Shown here one piece after another: positions 1 through 14,257 of a stretch of 64,000 nt of DNA. Under the pieces are notes generated by a model that made no database searches, was not told the DNA's origin, and was given only the letters and a program-made list of their open reading frames with translations. This DNA comes from Silurus meridionalis (lineage: Eukaryota; Chordata; Actinopteri; Siluriformes; Siluridae): assembly GCF_014805685.1 (NCBI RefSeq), contig NC_060891.1, positions 4,708,501-4,772,500 on the forward strand, read 5' to 3'. The position numbers and the translations under genes are program-made. The first letter of the stretch is position 1; each line of letters begins with the position of its first letter.

Positions 1-146
1 TCTATACAACTGAAATCAAAGTAATTAGATTTGAATTCTGATTAAACACACAGGGCTTGATTTTTGCCAGTATTTCTGTAGCTCACTATAAATCTTGTCC
101 AACATAGGAATTGCAGGTTCTTCCCCCTGCCCCAGATCATTTCCCT

Positions 147-150
<4 letters not shown>

Positions 151-222
<72 letters not shown>
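151..222. repeat. (CA)n microsatellite, 72 bp
   Basis: Uninterrupted CA dinucleotides just upstream of a gphn exon. The matching tract in copy 2 (7650-7693) is 44 bp. Poly-VC and poly-TH ORFs across it are repeat artefacts. Confidence 0.97.
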
Positions 223-225
<3 letters not shown>

Positions 226-306
226 CATCTCCACAAAAGAAACAGCAGGTGGTTTAACTTTCCCCGTTTTTGACTTCACCGTCTCTCCTCCTTTTCCCCC
301 CCTCAG

Positions 307-821
<515 letters not shown>

Positions 822-1366
822 TGAAATCAAAGCAGAAAAGAGAAATGTGGTGCATGTCCACATATCATTTATTATATTGTAATATGCAACGGCACAGTTA
901 TTTTTGATTTTTTTTTTTTCCCCCCTATTTGGACAAAAGTTACCGAAGTATTCTCATCGCAAACGATCAAATCATGTCAATGGAAATGTTGTGTTGGGGG
1001 AACAAAAAAGCCTGGTGTTGTATGCGTTCACACAACGCAACATAACATTTAAAAGCATCTTTGCAGACGTTCCAGCAGCTCATTTCATTTCGGTTTCATG
1101 GTTGACTCATAGAAAACATTCTTCCTGTCCTTTTGATCAGTTTTCTGGGTAACGAAACCCCCATTGTCTCCACTTGTTAATAATGGCTTTCTCAGTGTTT
1201 CATGGCACAGCTATTGTAAAATATTGCAACTTTCGTCATCCCTTACACACTTTGTAAAGGATAATTCGATCCATTTTCTAAGAGCGCGTACCCACCTGTC
1301 CCACTAGATTATTGCAATAATTGTTCTTTTTTTTTTCCTAATATATTTCTATTTGAATTTTCCAAT

Positions 1367-1732
1367 TTGTTTTGGCTGCTAAATTACATTAATGATGGAA
1401 ATATAAAAACACGATTCATCTTGGTTTTATTGTTCATTACAGCAACGTTAAAAGATTATCAGTGCTGTGGGCAGATCATGGCAGAAGGTTTGGCAGCCGG
1501 CCAAATGCGCTTTTGCCAGATGTTCCCGTTCCAGATTGAGCCCGAAACCCATTCATTCTTTTGCGAAGGTTTTCCCGTACATCTTGGAACGTGGTGGTGG
1601 GTATTTGCCGATCCAACCTCCAGAGGATTAGTGCTAATGGGAGGGAAGGCCTGGGGAATTCTAGTTCATCGCAAAGTGTTCGAGGAGGTTGAGGAGCCCT
1701 GCGTGTATAAAGAATACGTTTGGGCTCGTTAG
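1367..1732 (+). other. Unassigned 121-codon ORF (copy 1)
   Basis: An open frame with an acceptor-like ttacag at about 1437-1442, rich in aromatic residues (GTWWWVFADP, EEPCVYKEYVWAR). I do not recognise the family. It lies about 550 nt downstream of the gephyrin stop and ends with its own TAG. It may be a conserved piece of gphn 3' untranslated DNA, a remnant exon, or a decayed transposon fragment. Copy 2 keeps it open with three amino-acid changes and one silent change, which gives no sign of purifying selection. Confidence 0.25.
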
Positions 1733-1779
1733 TTCAGTGAAGCTAAATTGTAACGTTAGAATTTTTACTTGAAATCTTT

Positions 1780-2290
1780 CAACTTATCCACAGTTTTGGA
1801 AAGAACCACATATTATGATAGGGTGTCCAAATCAGGTGTCATTTCTTACATGCACTATATGGGCAAAAGTACTAAATTTTCCCCAAACTTCCCACAAAGT
1901 TAAAGGCAAACTTGTATTCGGGCATCTTTGAATGCAGTAGCCTTTTCCCTTCATTTCCACTAGGAGACCCAAACCTGTGCATTCTCCATTAAGATATGCT
2001 TTAGATGGATTGGAGCAAAAGATCTCCTGCTATAGAGCTCTGACTTCAACCCTCGGGGATGAATTAGAACGCTGATCGCACCCCAGGCCTCCTCACCTCG
2101 CCTACATCAGTAGCTGACTTTACCAACGCCCTTTCGTCTAATTGAGCACAAATCTCCACTTCTAGTGGAACATCATCTCAAGAGAGTGGAGGTCACTTTA
2201 ACCGCAAATGGGGAGTAAATGTGGAATGGGCTGCTCAAAAAGCACATAATCTCATGGCCAGGTGTCTACAAACTACACACAAACAACAGC
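1780..2290. mobile_element. MITE-like repeat (ATATGGGCAAAAGTA family), copy 1
   Basis: Contains tatgggcaaaagtact on the left and caggtgtctacaaact on the right, with an interior (ctatagagctctgac, ccaggcctcctcacctc) seen again at 48537-48925 and 50775-51217. It is non-coding. The termini resemble a non-autonomous DNA transposon common in fish. The copy-2 equivalent lies at about 9245-9745. Confidence 0.6.
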
Positions 2291-4356
2291 CTCTATACTT
2301 TAAGCATTGTAACCCACAAATATCCTGGAAATATTTTTTTGTTTTTGGGTCTATTTTTTTAATTCTTATATTATGTAATTGATATGAAACATGTCTCTCT
2401 CTCTCTGATCATCCCTTTACGGTCACATCTGATCTTATAACCGCTATTTCCGGCACGATCACGCGTCCCAGAGCGCAAGTCGTCTCAAACCGGTTCCAGT
2501 AAAAATCGCGATGAGGTCACTGGCTTCCGCAGTCACCAGATCTGAGTAGAGAACGTTTGCGATGTGGTGGAACTGGAGATTTCGCAACATAAACGTGAAC
2601 AAAATCTCAAAAAAACATTTGTGAAATATTTGCAATGAGGAATTGAGGCAGTTCTGAGTGCAATGGTGGAATTCTACTGTGGTATTGTTTGTGTGTATAT
2701 ACATACATACATACTTGTTTTGGGGTGGGGGGGTTTGCACACACACAAGAGTTATGACGACATTTTAGTGCCGTGTAAAAAAATAAATAAAAATTTAAGT
2801 CATAGCAGTACGAGAATAACAGCGTATATTCGCAAAATATTCCGACTTTATTCTCGTAATCTTAGATTTCTTTTTTCTTATTATTTATAAATATAAAATA
2901 AAAAAATTTACGTAGCATTAATACCACGTCAAAGAATAGCTATTAAGTGAGAAAACAATTTATTTTTTATTTTTTAACCCTGGATGATGAACTTGTTAAG
3001 CCTGTAGATATAATTCTCATAGACAGGGCAAATTTTAACAAATATAAACACACACTCACACGGTGTGTTCCAAGTGCCTAAAGTGATCAAGATTTTGGCC
3101 TTTTGCAATTAGATTGTTCTAGTTAGAAGCCGTTTCTAACATTTCTCAATTTACTAAGCATTTGATATCAAATGATTCCGAATGAATCAATAATTGCTAC
3201 CTATTTTAGGTCAATTTAAAACGAGAGAAATTGTCGCTCAGAGACTTTCGATTTTATTTCGCCACACCTGTACCGAGAAAGCTGGATTAGCGATCACATT
3301 GCTGTTGGAACAGACGTGATAGAGGATGAAAAGGACCCGCGCATCAGTTTCTAGTTCTATTAGTTATTTACGACACCATTCTATAAGTCATAATTCCCAG
3401 ACGTTCTTTTCCAAGCAAAAGGAAATCGGAATTATATGGAACTTCTGACCAGCAGCGTGTTTTATTTCTTCTAGATTTGCATGTGCGCCAGTAAATTGTT
3501 ACGGATCTTCAAACTATATTGAATACAGGACAATCTGTTGAGGAGGAAAAAAATCAATAAAATATCCAACACCACCTGGGCCTGTGTGAAAAAGTATTTG
3601 CCTCGTCAAAACTAAATTTGTCATTGGCTGCCATTGGATAAGACACCCAGGTATATTGTGGAATAAAAGAATCACCTGAAAAGACTTTAAGAGGCTAAAA
3701 GGCATCCAAGCAGCACAAAATGGCCCAGTCGCAAGAACATTATTGAGGTTACAAAGTTAGTTCTATTACTAAGACTCTTTTACTTGTGTGATATACAGCC
3801 AGTGTTCATACTGTAAGTCTTGATTTTTTTTTTTTTTAACTGACTCAATTTTTCCTTCGTATACCAACACAATTTGGAATGTGTTTCCAAAAAATTGCAT
3901 TAACTCTTCAGCTTGATCCATTTATTCATTTATTTTTAGGGCTAATCATCTTAGCCTTAAAAGTCTTTCTGACCTTGAGTGTATTCAGTGGTTGGCATCT
4001 TCCACATTAGTCATGAACTAAAGGGGAAACTATGGAAGTTCTATGATGCCATGCATTCAATTTCTTAAAATTTTTTCTTGTTTTCCTGGTGATGACCACG
4101 TTATTTTCTTGTGATCTCGGCGTAACAAACGCTTTTATCGTGATCTTGACATTAAAGTTGTTTTCTCATTACCACGACATAACTTGTGTTTTTGTGATAT
4201 CGACTTTTTTTTTTTTTCTTTTCAAAACGAGATTCAAAACGCTAGGGAGATCACGAGAATAATGATATTCGAGATCAAGAGAAAACAACCGGCTACCACA
4301 GCGGATCATCCATGTCAAGATCACGGGTAAAAATATAAATTAAAAATTAAAAAATT

Positions 4357-4360
<4 letters not shown>

Positions 4361-4419
<59 letters not shown>
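4361..4419. repeat. (TA)n microsatellite
   Basis: Alternating TA for about 59 bp. The copy-2 equivalent is 11826-11871 (about 46 bp). Confidence 0.95.
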
Positions 4420-4425
<6 letters not shown>

Positions 4426-4769
4426 GCATGGCCTCTTAGGACTTTCCTAAGAAACGTACGTTTCTGATTAGTTTTGAGTCTGAGAAAATGGACGGACTGT
4501 GTAAAAAGGGTAGTAATTCTTGATCCATGCAACAACTCTATTAAATCGTAATCAATTCCATTTCAGATCCATTCAGGTGGCTTCCAAAAGGTGAGGTTGA
4601 TGAGATACTGATGAACCTCACTGTAAATGCTCCTTATATATTATGTTCAGAGACCTCATCTTGTCCTTGTCTGGTATTTTTAGGAATAAGCCAAGGACAA
4701 CATATCCATATTATTATTCCACAAATAATGCAAACTTAGCAGAAATGCTATGTGGGGAGAGGGGACTTA

Positions 4770-5298
4770 CAGGAGCTCACAAAAGTAAGTACACCCTCAT
4801 TACAACTTTTTGAATGGCCCTTCCGAGTGAAAACCATCTTGTAAAACCTCTGTATGACCCTGGATACTGTACTGTACCTCAGTTTCAGGGTGTTAGCGAT
4901 CTTCTTATAGCCTGGGCCATCTTTGTGGAGAGCAACAATTCTAATTCTCAAATCCTCAGATAGTCTTTGGCCATGAGGTGCCATGTTGAACATCCAGCGG
5001 TCATTGAGAGAATTGTCCGCAAAGCAAGATACACGAATTCGTTTGGTGCTGTCAAGCAGACAAAAACATGAAGATGACGAATTGGACGTGTGGCCTTGCA
5101 TGTTTAAGCGGCATACAGCTGTTATCGCTTAGGGTGTACTCACGTTTGTTGCCAGCTGTTTAGACAGTGATGGCTGTATGTTGGACAGTAAAAAATACTC
5201 TAAAATATATCCAAGTTTCATTTCTATAGTATTGTCCCTTGAGAAGATCTACTAAAGCGGTTGCTGGAATACGAGGGGTGCACTCACTTTTGGGACGC
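4770..5298 (-). mobile_element. Internally deleted Tc1-like transposon (copy 1)
   Basis: The ends are inverted: cacaaaagtaagtacacc near 4778 faces ggggtgcactcacttttg near 5276. The interior holds gggtgtactcacgtttgttg, typical of fish Tc1 family 3' regions. On the minus strand, 5101-4748 reads about 100 residues of transposase N-terminus (helix-turn-helix: MAPHGQRLSEDLRIRIVALH, then STVSRVIQRF). The DDE catalytic domain is missing, so the element cannot move by itself. The same deleted copy is in the second duplication unit. Confidence 0.75.
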
Positions 5299-6185
5299 AA
5301 ATCCAATCACAGTCTGGTTAAGTTTCGTCGAGATGCAAAATCACGCTACGATTTCCTCAAGGTGGACTTCTGCCTTTACTATACACTGTATGCTTTATGG
5401 TATATCGAAGCTGCACAAAACCACTGTGTTTATGGCACAATTCCAAAAGCCCAGATTACTGAGGAGGTTTTGTGTTTCTGAAATCTGAAAAAATGTGTGG
5501 GGGGGGTGCTACTGAGCGATGCAGACCTTTTTCCAAAGTCAGAAACCGATGTTTTTATCCTCTTACTGTGAATTTATTCTGTCTAGTATGCCTTCATAAT
5601 CAAATCTCACTCCTGTGGTTCCTTAAATCCTGATTCAGCAAATCAGTTGATTCTGTGTATTTTTGAGTTCTGGATTAATAGGGTCGGGTGGTCGGGCCTA
5701 TATTTTGGGCTCCCCAGGTTGAGAAACTCCCTTAACTCATTTTGACTCGCTCTTGGAAGCTTGTAAGGCTGGAAATGTATTCGTTTGGCTTTAAAAAGAG
5801 GATGCAGCTTATTTAAGAGCTGACAGTGTTTTTACAGAAATACACAAAAATGTACAGTCAAATATGCTAATGATGTGTGTATATATAGTATGTGACAAAC
5901 ACTCTGGAAATATTGAAGCAATGAGGAGAAAATCCCTGTACGATAAAAAAAAAAAAGGTTTTCTGTAAGGATATTAAAACTTATAATTAAAATCATTATG
6001 TAAAAAATGTGTGTCAGTTCCTCTTTTTAAAATAAACTTTGTGAGGTGGCTGAACTACCGGTCTTTTGTTTCTAAATGTGTTTTCACTCGGTTCTGTTGT
6101 TACAGTGTAAATAAAATGCCAGTACATGGCAGAAGACCCTTTTTGCACCCCGCGGCTCACTATAGTTATAGAGACGTGGTAGTGT

Positions 6186-6558
6186 TCAGGAAGGACAGAA
6201 ATGAAGGAGGATGGGACAGGAACAAACCGAGGGAAGTAAGGAAGGGAGGATGGAGTCAAAGAAAGAAAGAGGGAGTGAGGGAAGGTAGGGAAGAAAGAAA
6301 TGGTGGTGGAAACAAGAGGGCGGGATGGTAAGGAAGGGAGAAGAGAGAGAAAGGAGTAAAGAAAAAGATGGAGGGAGGGATGGAAAGAAAGAGGGAGTGA
6401 GGGAAGGTAGGAAAAAGAAAGGGAGGGATGGAAGGGAAGGAAGAAATAGAGGAAAGAGGGAGAAAGGAAGAAACAAAAGTTGGAGGAAGAGAGAGAAAGA
6501 AATAGAAAGAAAGAAAGTGGGGAGTGAGGAAAGGTAGGGAGGAAATAAAAGAAAAATT
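6186..6558. repeat. GA-rich polypurine tract (copy 1)
   Basis: Imperfect GGAA/GAAA/GGGA purine repeat, almost free of pyrimidines on the plus strand. The long ORFs over it, in either direction, are compositional. The copy-1 block ends inside this tract. Confidence 0.9.
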
Positions 6559-7498
6559 TTTCAACAGTGTGTGTAGACTTCGAATAATCTGTAGTGCACG
6601 AAGGAACGGTAGTCTTTTCATTAATTTATTCTCCAGAAGACTCCAGGAATGCTGTGAAGTTTGATGTGAAGGGAATGAACAAAATGATTCATGCATGAGG
6701 CTGTACAAAGTACTAAATGCATGGGTGCCAATAATTTTGATGTGGTTTTGTCTAATGATATACAGTGCCTTGCAAAAGTATAGAACCCACTTAAGAGTCA
6801 TCAGATATATCATCATCATCTTCCAGGCTCTGCCTGCTTAGGCCAGGGGTCCCAAAACGTTTTTCTTTGAGAGCCACATAATTGTTCCTTTCTTTAATGG
6901 TGGTCCGGGTCGGTCTGTAACAGAAAATCACATGGGCCGGAGTGACTATCAGTATTATTGTGAAGATTGTATTAGGATTTTAAATAATGCTAGATTAGTT
7001 TATTTTATTATACACCATACAGACAAATGATCGTTACTTTTAAAGAGATATATAACCTATTAAAATAATGAAATCTTCTCATATTCATTGCTATTGAAAT
7101 CAAAACATTTGCTTACTTATGCCTCACTTAAGCACTCACTTATAGAGGTGGGTTTTACTGATATCGATATCTAGGTTGGATCGTACTTTATTATAACCGA
7201 TCAATCATCCGATAAAAAACTAAACATACATAACACTCCATGTAAAGTATACTGAACTTTATTACAAAAAAAAACAGTACTGAATCACGAAAATGTAATT
7301 TTATTATTATAATTATATAAATACACAGCCACAGAGAGAACAGCAATCACCAGCAAGCAAAGGTGCACCAGGAACAATATCAAGAGCTTTGCAAAGAAAA
7401 AAAGCTGTTCTGAACCTTATCATAGTGAATCTGATGACTTTTAAGGCATTTTTTTTCTGTTTGTTTGTTTGTTTGCCAGACATGGTATCGAGATATAT
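6559..7498. other. Segment between the two duplication copies, with hAT-like relic
   Basis: About 940 bp with no gene. From about 6845 it carries caggggtcccaaaacgttt followed by a degraded hAT-type non-autonomous element of the family also seen at 31446-31967. A second decayed piece near 7145-7230 (gatatcgatatctaggttgg) belongs to the family of 25563-26020. In a simple tandem duplication this stretch should equal the DNA just left of the window. Confidence 0.6.
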
Positions 7499-7645
7499 TT
7501 CTATACAACTGAAATCAAAGTAATTCGATTTGAATTCTGATTAAACACACAGGGCTTGATTTTTGCCAGTATTTCTGTAGCTCACTATAAATCTTGTCCA
7601 ACATAGGAATTGCAGGTTCTTCCCCCTGCCCCAGATCATTTCCCT

Positions 7646-7649
<4 letters not shown>

Positions 7650-7693
<44 letters not shown>
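7650..7693. repeat. (CA)n microsatellite, 44 bp, copy 2
   Basis: Same locus as 151-222 but shorter. A convenient marker for telling the two copies apart. Confidence 0.96.
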
Positions 7694-7697
<4 letters not shown>

Positions 7698-7778
7698 CAT
7701 CTCCACAAAAGAAACAGCAGGTGGTTTAACTTTCCCCGTTTTTGACTTCACCGTCTCTCCTCCTTTTCCCCCCCTCAG

Positions 7779-8282
<504 letters not shown>

Positions 8283-8833
8283 TGAAATCAAAGCAGAAAA
8301 GAGAAATGTGGTGCATGTCCACATATCATTTATTATATTGTAATATGCAACGGCACAGTTATTTTTGATTTTTTTTTTTTCCCCCCTATTTGGACAAAAG
8401 TTACCGAAGTATTCTCATCGCAAACGATCAAATCATGTCAATGGAAATGTTGTGTTGGGGGAACAAAAAAGCCTGGTGTTGTATGCGTTCACACAACGCA
8501 ACATAACATTTAAAAGCATCTTTGCAGACGTTCCAGCAGCTCATTTCATTTCGGTTTCATGGTTGACTCATAGAAAACATTCTTCCTGTCCTTTTGATCA
8601 GTTTTCTGGGTAACGAAACCCCCATTGTCTCCACTTGTTAATAATGGCTTTCTCAGTGTTTCATGGCACAGCTATTGTAAAATATTGCAACTTTCGGCAT
8701 CCCTTACACACTTTGTAAAGGATAATTCGATCCATTTTCTAAGAGCGCGTACCCACCTGTCCCACTAGATTATTGCAATAATTGTTCTTTTTTTTTTTTT
8801 TTCCCTAATATATTTCTATTTGAATTTTCCAAT

Positions 8834-9199
8834 TTGTTTTGGCTGCTAAATTACATTAATGATGAAAATATAAAAACACGATTCATCTTGGTTTTATTGT
8901 TCATTACAGCAACGTTAAAAGATTATCAGTGCTGTGGGCAGAACATGGCAGAAGGTTTGGCAGCCGGCCAAATGCGCTTTTGCCAGATGTTCCTGTTCCA
9001 GATTGAGCCCGAAACCCATTCATTCTTTTGCGAAGGCTTTCCCGTACATCTTGGAACGTGGTGGTGGGTATTTGCCGATCCAACCTCCAGAGGATTAGTG
9101 CTAATGGGAGGGAAGGCCTGGGGAATTCTAGTTCATCGCAAAGTGTTCGAGGAGGTTGAGGAGCCCTGCGTGTATAAAGAATACGTTTGGGCTCGTTAG
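8834..9199 (+). other. Unassigned 121-codon ORF (copy 2)
   Basis: Copy-2 counterpart of the ORF at 1367-1732, same length. It differs at G to E (NDGN/NDEN), I to N (CGQI/CGQN) and P to L (MFPF/MFLF). No function can be assigned. Confidence 0.25.
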
Positions 9200-9244
9200 T
9201 TCAGTGAAGCTAAATTGTAACGTTAGAATTTTTACTTGAAATCT

Positions 9245-9745
9245 TTCAACTTATCCACAGTTTTGGAAAGAACCACATATTATGATAGGGTGTCCAAATC
9301 AGGTGTCATTTCTTACATGCACTATATGGGCAAAAGTACTAAATTTTCCCCAAACTTCCCACAAAGTTAAAGGCAAACTTGTATTCGGGCATCTTTGAAT
9401 GCAGTAGCCTTTTCCCTTCATTTCCACTAGGAGACCCAAACCTGTGCATTCTCCATTAAGATATGCTTTAGATGGATTGGAGCAAAAGATCTCCTGCTAT
9501 AGAGCTCTGACTTCAACCCTCGGGGATGAATTAGAACGCTGATCGCACCCCAGGCCTCCTCACCTCGCCTACATCAGTAGCTGACTTTACCAACGCCCTT
9601 TCGTCTAATTGAGCACAAATCTCCACTTCTAGTGGAACATCATCTCAAGAGAGTGGAGGTCACTTTAACCGCAAATGGGGAGTAAATGTGGAATGGGCTG
9701 CTCAAAAAGCACATAATCTCATGGCCAGGTGTCTACAAACTACAC
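9245..9745. mobile_element. MITE-like repeat, copy 2
   Basis: Counterpart of 1780-2290 within the second duplication copy; near-identical sequence and the same degenerate ends. Confidence 0.6.
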
Positions 9746-11821
9746 ACAAACAACAGCCTCTATACTTTAAGCATTGTAACCCACAAATATCCTGGAAATA
9801 TTTTTTTGTTTTTGGGTCTATTTTTTTAATTCTTATATTATGTAATTGATATGAAACATGTCTCTCTCTCTCTGATCATCCCTTTACGGTCACATCTGAT
9901 CTTATAACCGCTATTTCCGGCACGATCACGCGTCCCAGAGCGCAAGTCGTCTCAAACCGGTTCCAGTAAAAATCGCGATGAAGTCACTGGCTTCCGCAGT
10001 CACCAGATCTGAGTAGAGAACGTTTGCGATGTGGTGGAACTGGAGATTTCGCAACATAAACGTGAACAAAATCTTAAAAAAACATTTGTGAAATATTTGC
10101 AATGAGGAATTGAGGCAGTTCTGAGTGCAATGGTGGAATTCTACTGTGGTATTGTTTGTGTGTATATACATACATACATACTTGTTTTGGGGTGGGGGGG
10201 TTTGCACACACACGAGAGTTATGACGACATTTTAGTGCCGTGTAAAAAAATAAATAAAAATTTAAGTCATAGCATTACGAGAATAACAGCGTATATTCGC
10301 AAAATATTCCGACTTTATTCTCGTAATCTTAGATTTCTTTTTTCTTATTATTTATAAATATAAAATAAAAAATTTTACGTAGCATTAATACCACGTCAAA
10401 GAATAGCTATTAAGTGAGAAAACAATTTATTTTTTATTTTTTAACCCTGGATGATGAACTTGTTAAGCCTGTAGATATAATTCTCATAGACAGGGCAAAT
10501 TTTAACAAATATAAACACACACTCACACGGTGTGTTCCAAGTGCCTAAAGTGATCAAGATTTTGGCCTTTTGCAATTAGATTGTTCTAGTTAGAAGCCGT
10601 TTCTAACATTTCTCAATTTACTAAGCATTTGATATCAAATGATTCCGAATGAATCAATAATTGCTACCTATTTTAGGTCAATTTAAAACGAGAGAAATTG
10701 TCGCTCAGAGACTTTCGATTTTATTTCGCCACACCTGTACCGAGAAAGCTGGATTAGCGATCACATTGCTGTTGGAACAGACGTGATAGAGGATGAAAAG
10801 GACCCGCATCAGTTTCTAGTTCTATTAGTTATTTACGACACCATTCTATAAGTCATAATTCCCAGACGTTCTTTTCCAAGCAAAAGGAAATCGGAATTAT
10901 ATGGAACTTCTGACCAGCAGCGTGTTTTATTTCTTCTAGATTTGCATGTGTGCGCCAGTAAATTGTTACGGATCTTCAAACTATATTGAATACAGGACAA
11001 TCTGTTGAGGAGGAAAAAAATCAATAAAATATCCAACACCACCTGGGCCTGTGTGAAAAAGTATTTGCCTCGTCAAAACTAAATTTGTCATTGGCTGCCA
11101 TTGGATAAGACACCCAGGTATATTGTGGAATAAAAGAATCACCTGAAAAGACTTTAAGAGGCTAAAAGGCATCCAAGCAGCACAAAATGGCCCAGTCGCA
11201 AGAACATTATTGAGGTTACAAAGTTAGTTCTATTACTAAGACTCTTTTACTTGTGTGATATACAGCCAGTGTTCATACTGTAAGTCTTGATTTTTTTTTT
11301 TTTTTTTAACTGACTCAATTTTTCCTTCGTATACCAACACAATTTGGAATGTGTTTCCAAAAAATTGCATTAACTCTTCAGCTTGATCCATTTATTCATT
11401 TATTTTTAGGGCTAATCATCTTAGCCTTAAAAGTCTTTCTGACCTTGAGTGTATTCAGTGGTTGGCATCTTCCACATTAGTCATGAACTAAAGGGGAAAC
11501 TATGGAAGTTCTATGATGCCATGCATTCAATTTCTTAAAATTTTTTCTTGTTTTCCTGGTGATGACCACGTTATTTTCTTGTGATCTCGGCGTAACAAAC
11601 GTTTTATCGTGATCTTGACATTAAAGTTGTTTTCTCATTACCACGACATAACTTGTGTTTTTGTGATATCGACTTTTTTTTTTTCTTTTCAAACGAGATT
11701 CAAAACGCTAGGGAGATCACGAGAATAATGATATTCGAGATCAAGAGAAAACAACCGGCTACCACAGCGGATCATCCATGTCAAGATCACGGGTAAAAAT
11801 ATAAATTAAAAATTAAAAATT

Positions 11822-11825
<4 letters not shown>

Positions 11826-11871
<46 letters not shown>
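11826..11871. repeat. (TA)n microsatellite, copy 2
   Basis: Shorter allele of the tract at 4361-4419. Confidence 0.95.
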
Positions 11872-11876
<5 letters not shown>

Positions 11877-12214
11877 GCATGGCCTCTTAGGACTTTCCTA
11901 AGAAACGTACGTTTCTGATTAGTTTTGAGTCTGAGAAAATGGACGGACTGTGTAAAAAGGGTAGTAATTCTTGATCCATGCAACAACTCTATTAAATCGT
12001 AATCAATTCCATTTCAGATCCATTCAGGTGGCTTCCAAAAGGTGAGGTTGATGAGATACTGATGAACCTCACTGTAAATGCTCCTTATATATTATGTTCA
12101 GAGACCTCATCTTGTCCTTGTCTGGTATTTTTAGGAATAAGCCAAGGACAACATATCCATATTATTATTCCACAAATAATGCAAACTTAGCAGAAATGCT
12201 ATGTGGGGAGAGGG

Positions 12215-12748
12215 GACTTACAGGAGCTCACAAAAGTAAGTACACCCCTCATTACAACTTTTTTGAATGGCCCTTCCGAGTGAAAACCATCTTGTAAAAC
12301 CTCTGTATGACCCTGGATACTGTACTGTACCTCAGTTTCAGGGTGTTAGCGATCTTCTTATAGCCTGGGCCATCTTTGTGGAGAGCAACAATTCTAATTC
12401 TCAAATCCTCAGATAGTCTTTGGCCATGAGGTGCCATGTTGAACATCCAGCGGTCATTGAGAGAATTGTCCGCAAAGCAAGATACACGAATTCGTTTGGT
12501 GCTGTCAAGCAGACAAAAACATGAAGATGACGAATTGGACGTGTGGCCTTGCATGTTTAAGCGGCATACAGCTGTTATCGCTTAGGGTGTACTCACGTTT
12601 GTTGCCAGCTGTTTAGACAGTGATGGCTGTATGTTGGACAGTAAAAAATACTCTAAAATATATCCAAGTTTCATTTCTATAGTATTGTCCCTTGAGAAGA
12701 TCTACTAAAGCGGTTGCTGGAATACGAGGGGTGCACTCACTTTTGGGA
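12215..12748 (-). mobile_element. Internally deleted Tc1-like transposon (copy 2)
   Basis: Counterpart of 4770-5298. Minus-strand 12554-12252 encodes the same truncated helix-turn-helix transposase N-terminus. Differences from copy 1 are an extra c or t in homopolymers, which shift the frame after the RKGHSK residues. Confidence 0.75.
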
Positions 12749-13634
12749 CGCGAAATCCAATCACAGTCTGGTTAAGTTTCGTCGAGATGCAAAATCACGC
12801 TACGATTTCCTCAAGGTGGACTTCTGCCTTTACTATACACTGTATGCTTTATGGTATATCGAAGCTGCACAAAACCACTGTGTTTATGGCACAATTCCAA
12901 AAGCCCAGATTACTGAGGAGGTTTTGTGTTTCTGAAATCTGAAAAAATGTGTGGGGGGGGTGCTACTGAGCGATGCAGACCTTTTTCCAAAGTCAGAAAC
13001 CGATGTTTTTATCCTCTTACTGTGAATTTATTCTGTCTAGTATGCCTTCATAATCAAATCTCACTCCTGTGGTTCCTTAAATCCTGATTCAGCAAATCAG
13101 TTGATTCTGTGTATTTTTGAGTTCTGGATTAATAGGGTCGGGTGGTCGGGCCTATATTTTGGGCTCCCAGGTTGAGAAACTCCTTAACTCATTTTGACTC
13201 GCTCTTGGAAGCTTGTAAGGCTGGAAATGTATTCGTTTGGCTTTAAAAAGAGGATGCAGCTTATTTAAGAGCTGACAGTGTTTTTACAGAAATACACAAA
13301 ATGTACAGTCAAATATGCTAATGATGTGTATATATAGTATGTGACAAACACTCTGGAAATATTGAAGCAATGAGGAGAAAATCCCTGTACGATAAAAAAA
13401 AAAAAGGTTTTCTGTAAGGATATTAAAACTTATAATTAAAATCATTATGTAAAAAATGTGTGTCAGTTCCTCTTTTTAAAATAAACTTTGTGAGGTGGCT
13501 GAACTACGGTCTTTTGTTTCTAAATGTGTTTTCACTCGGTTCTGTTGTTACAGTGTAAATAAAATGCCAGTACATGGCAGAAGACCCTTTTTGCACCCCG
13601 CGGCTCACTATAGTTATAGAGACGTGGTAGTGTT

Positions 13635-14257
13635 CAGGAAGGACAGAAATGAAGGAGGATGGGACAGGAACAAACCGAGGGAAGTAAGGAAGGGAGGATG
13701 GAGTCAAAGAAAGAAAGAGGGAGTGAGGGAAGGTAGGGAAGAAAGAAATGGTGGTGGAAACAAGAGGGCGGGATGGTAAGGAAGGGAGAAGAGAGAGAAA
13801 GGAGTAAAGAAAAAGATGGAGGGAGGGATGGAAAGAAAGAGGAGTGAGGGAAGGTAGGAAAAAGAAAGGGAGGGATGGAAGGAAGGAAGAAATAGAGGAA
13901 AGAGGGAGAAAGGAAGAAACAAAAAGTTGGAGGAAGAGAGAAAGAAATAGAAAGAAAGAAAGTGGGGAGTGAGGAAAGGTAGGGAGGAAATAAAAGAAAA
14001 ATGGATAGAAAGAACGAAAGAAAGAAAGAAAGAAAGAAAGAAAGAAAAATGGAGGGATAGAAAAGGAAGGAAAGATGAAAATGGAGGAAAAGGAAAAAAA
14101 AGGGACATGGAAAGAGAAGTAAAATAAGGGATGGAAAGGAGGGAGGAAAAGGGGAAAAAAAGAGGAGAGATGGAAAGAAAGAAAAGGAAATAAAGATGGA
14201 GGATTGGAAAGAAAGACAGAAAGGAAGGAAGAAAGGGTGGAGAGAATGGAGGGAGTC
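13635..14257. repeat. GA-rich polypurine tract (copy 2, longer)
   Basis: Same tract as 6186-6558 but extended about 270 bp to the right with AAAG and GGAA units. Two similar 70-bp stretches, about 13559-13628 and 14258-14328 (both with aaatgcca.tacatgg and ccctttttgcacc), flank it as direct repeats. Confidence 0.88.
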
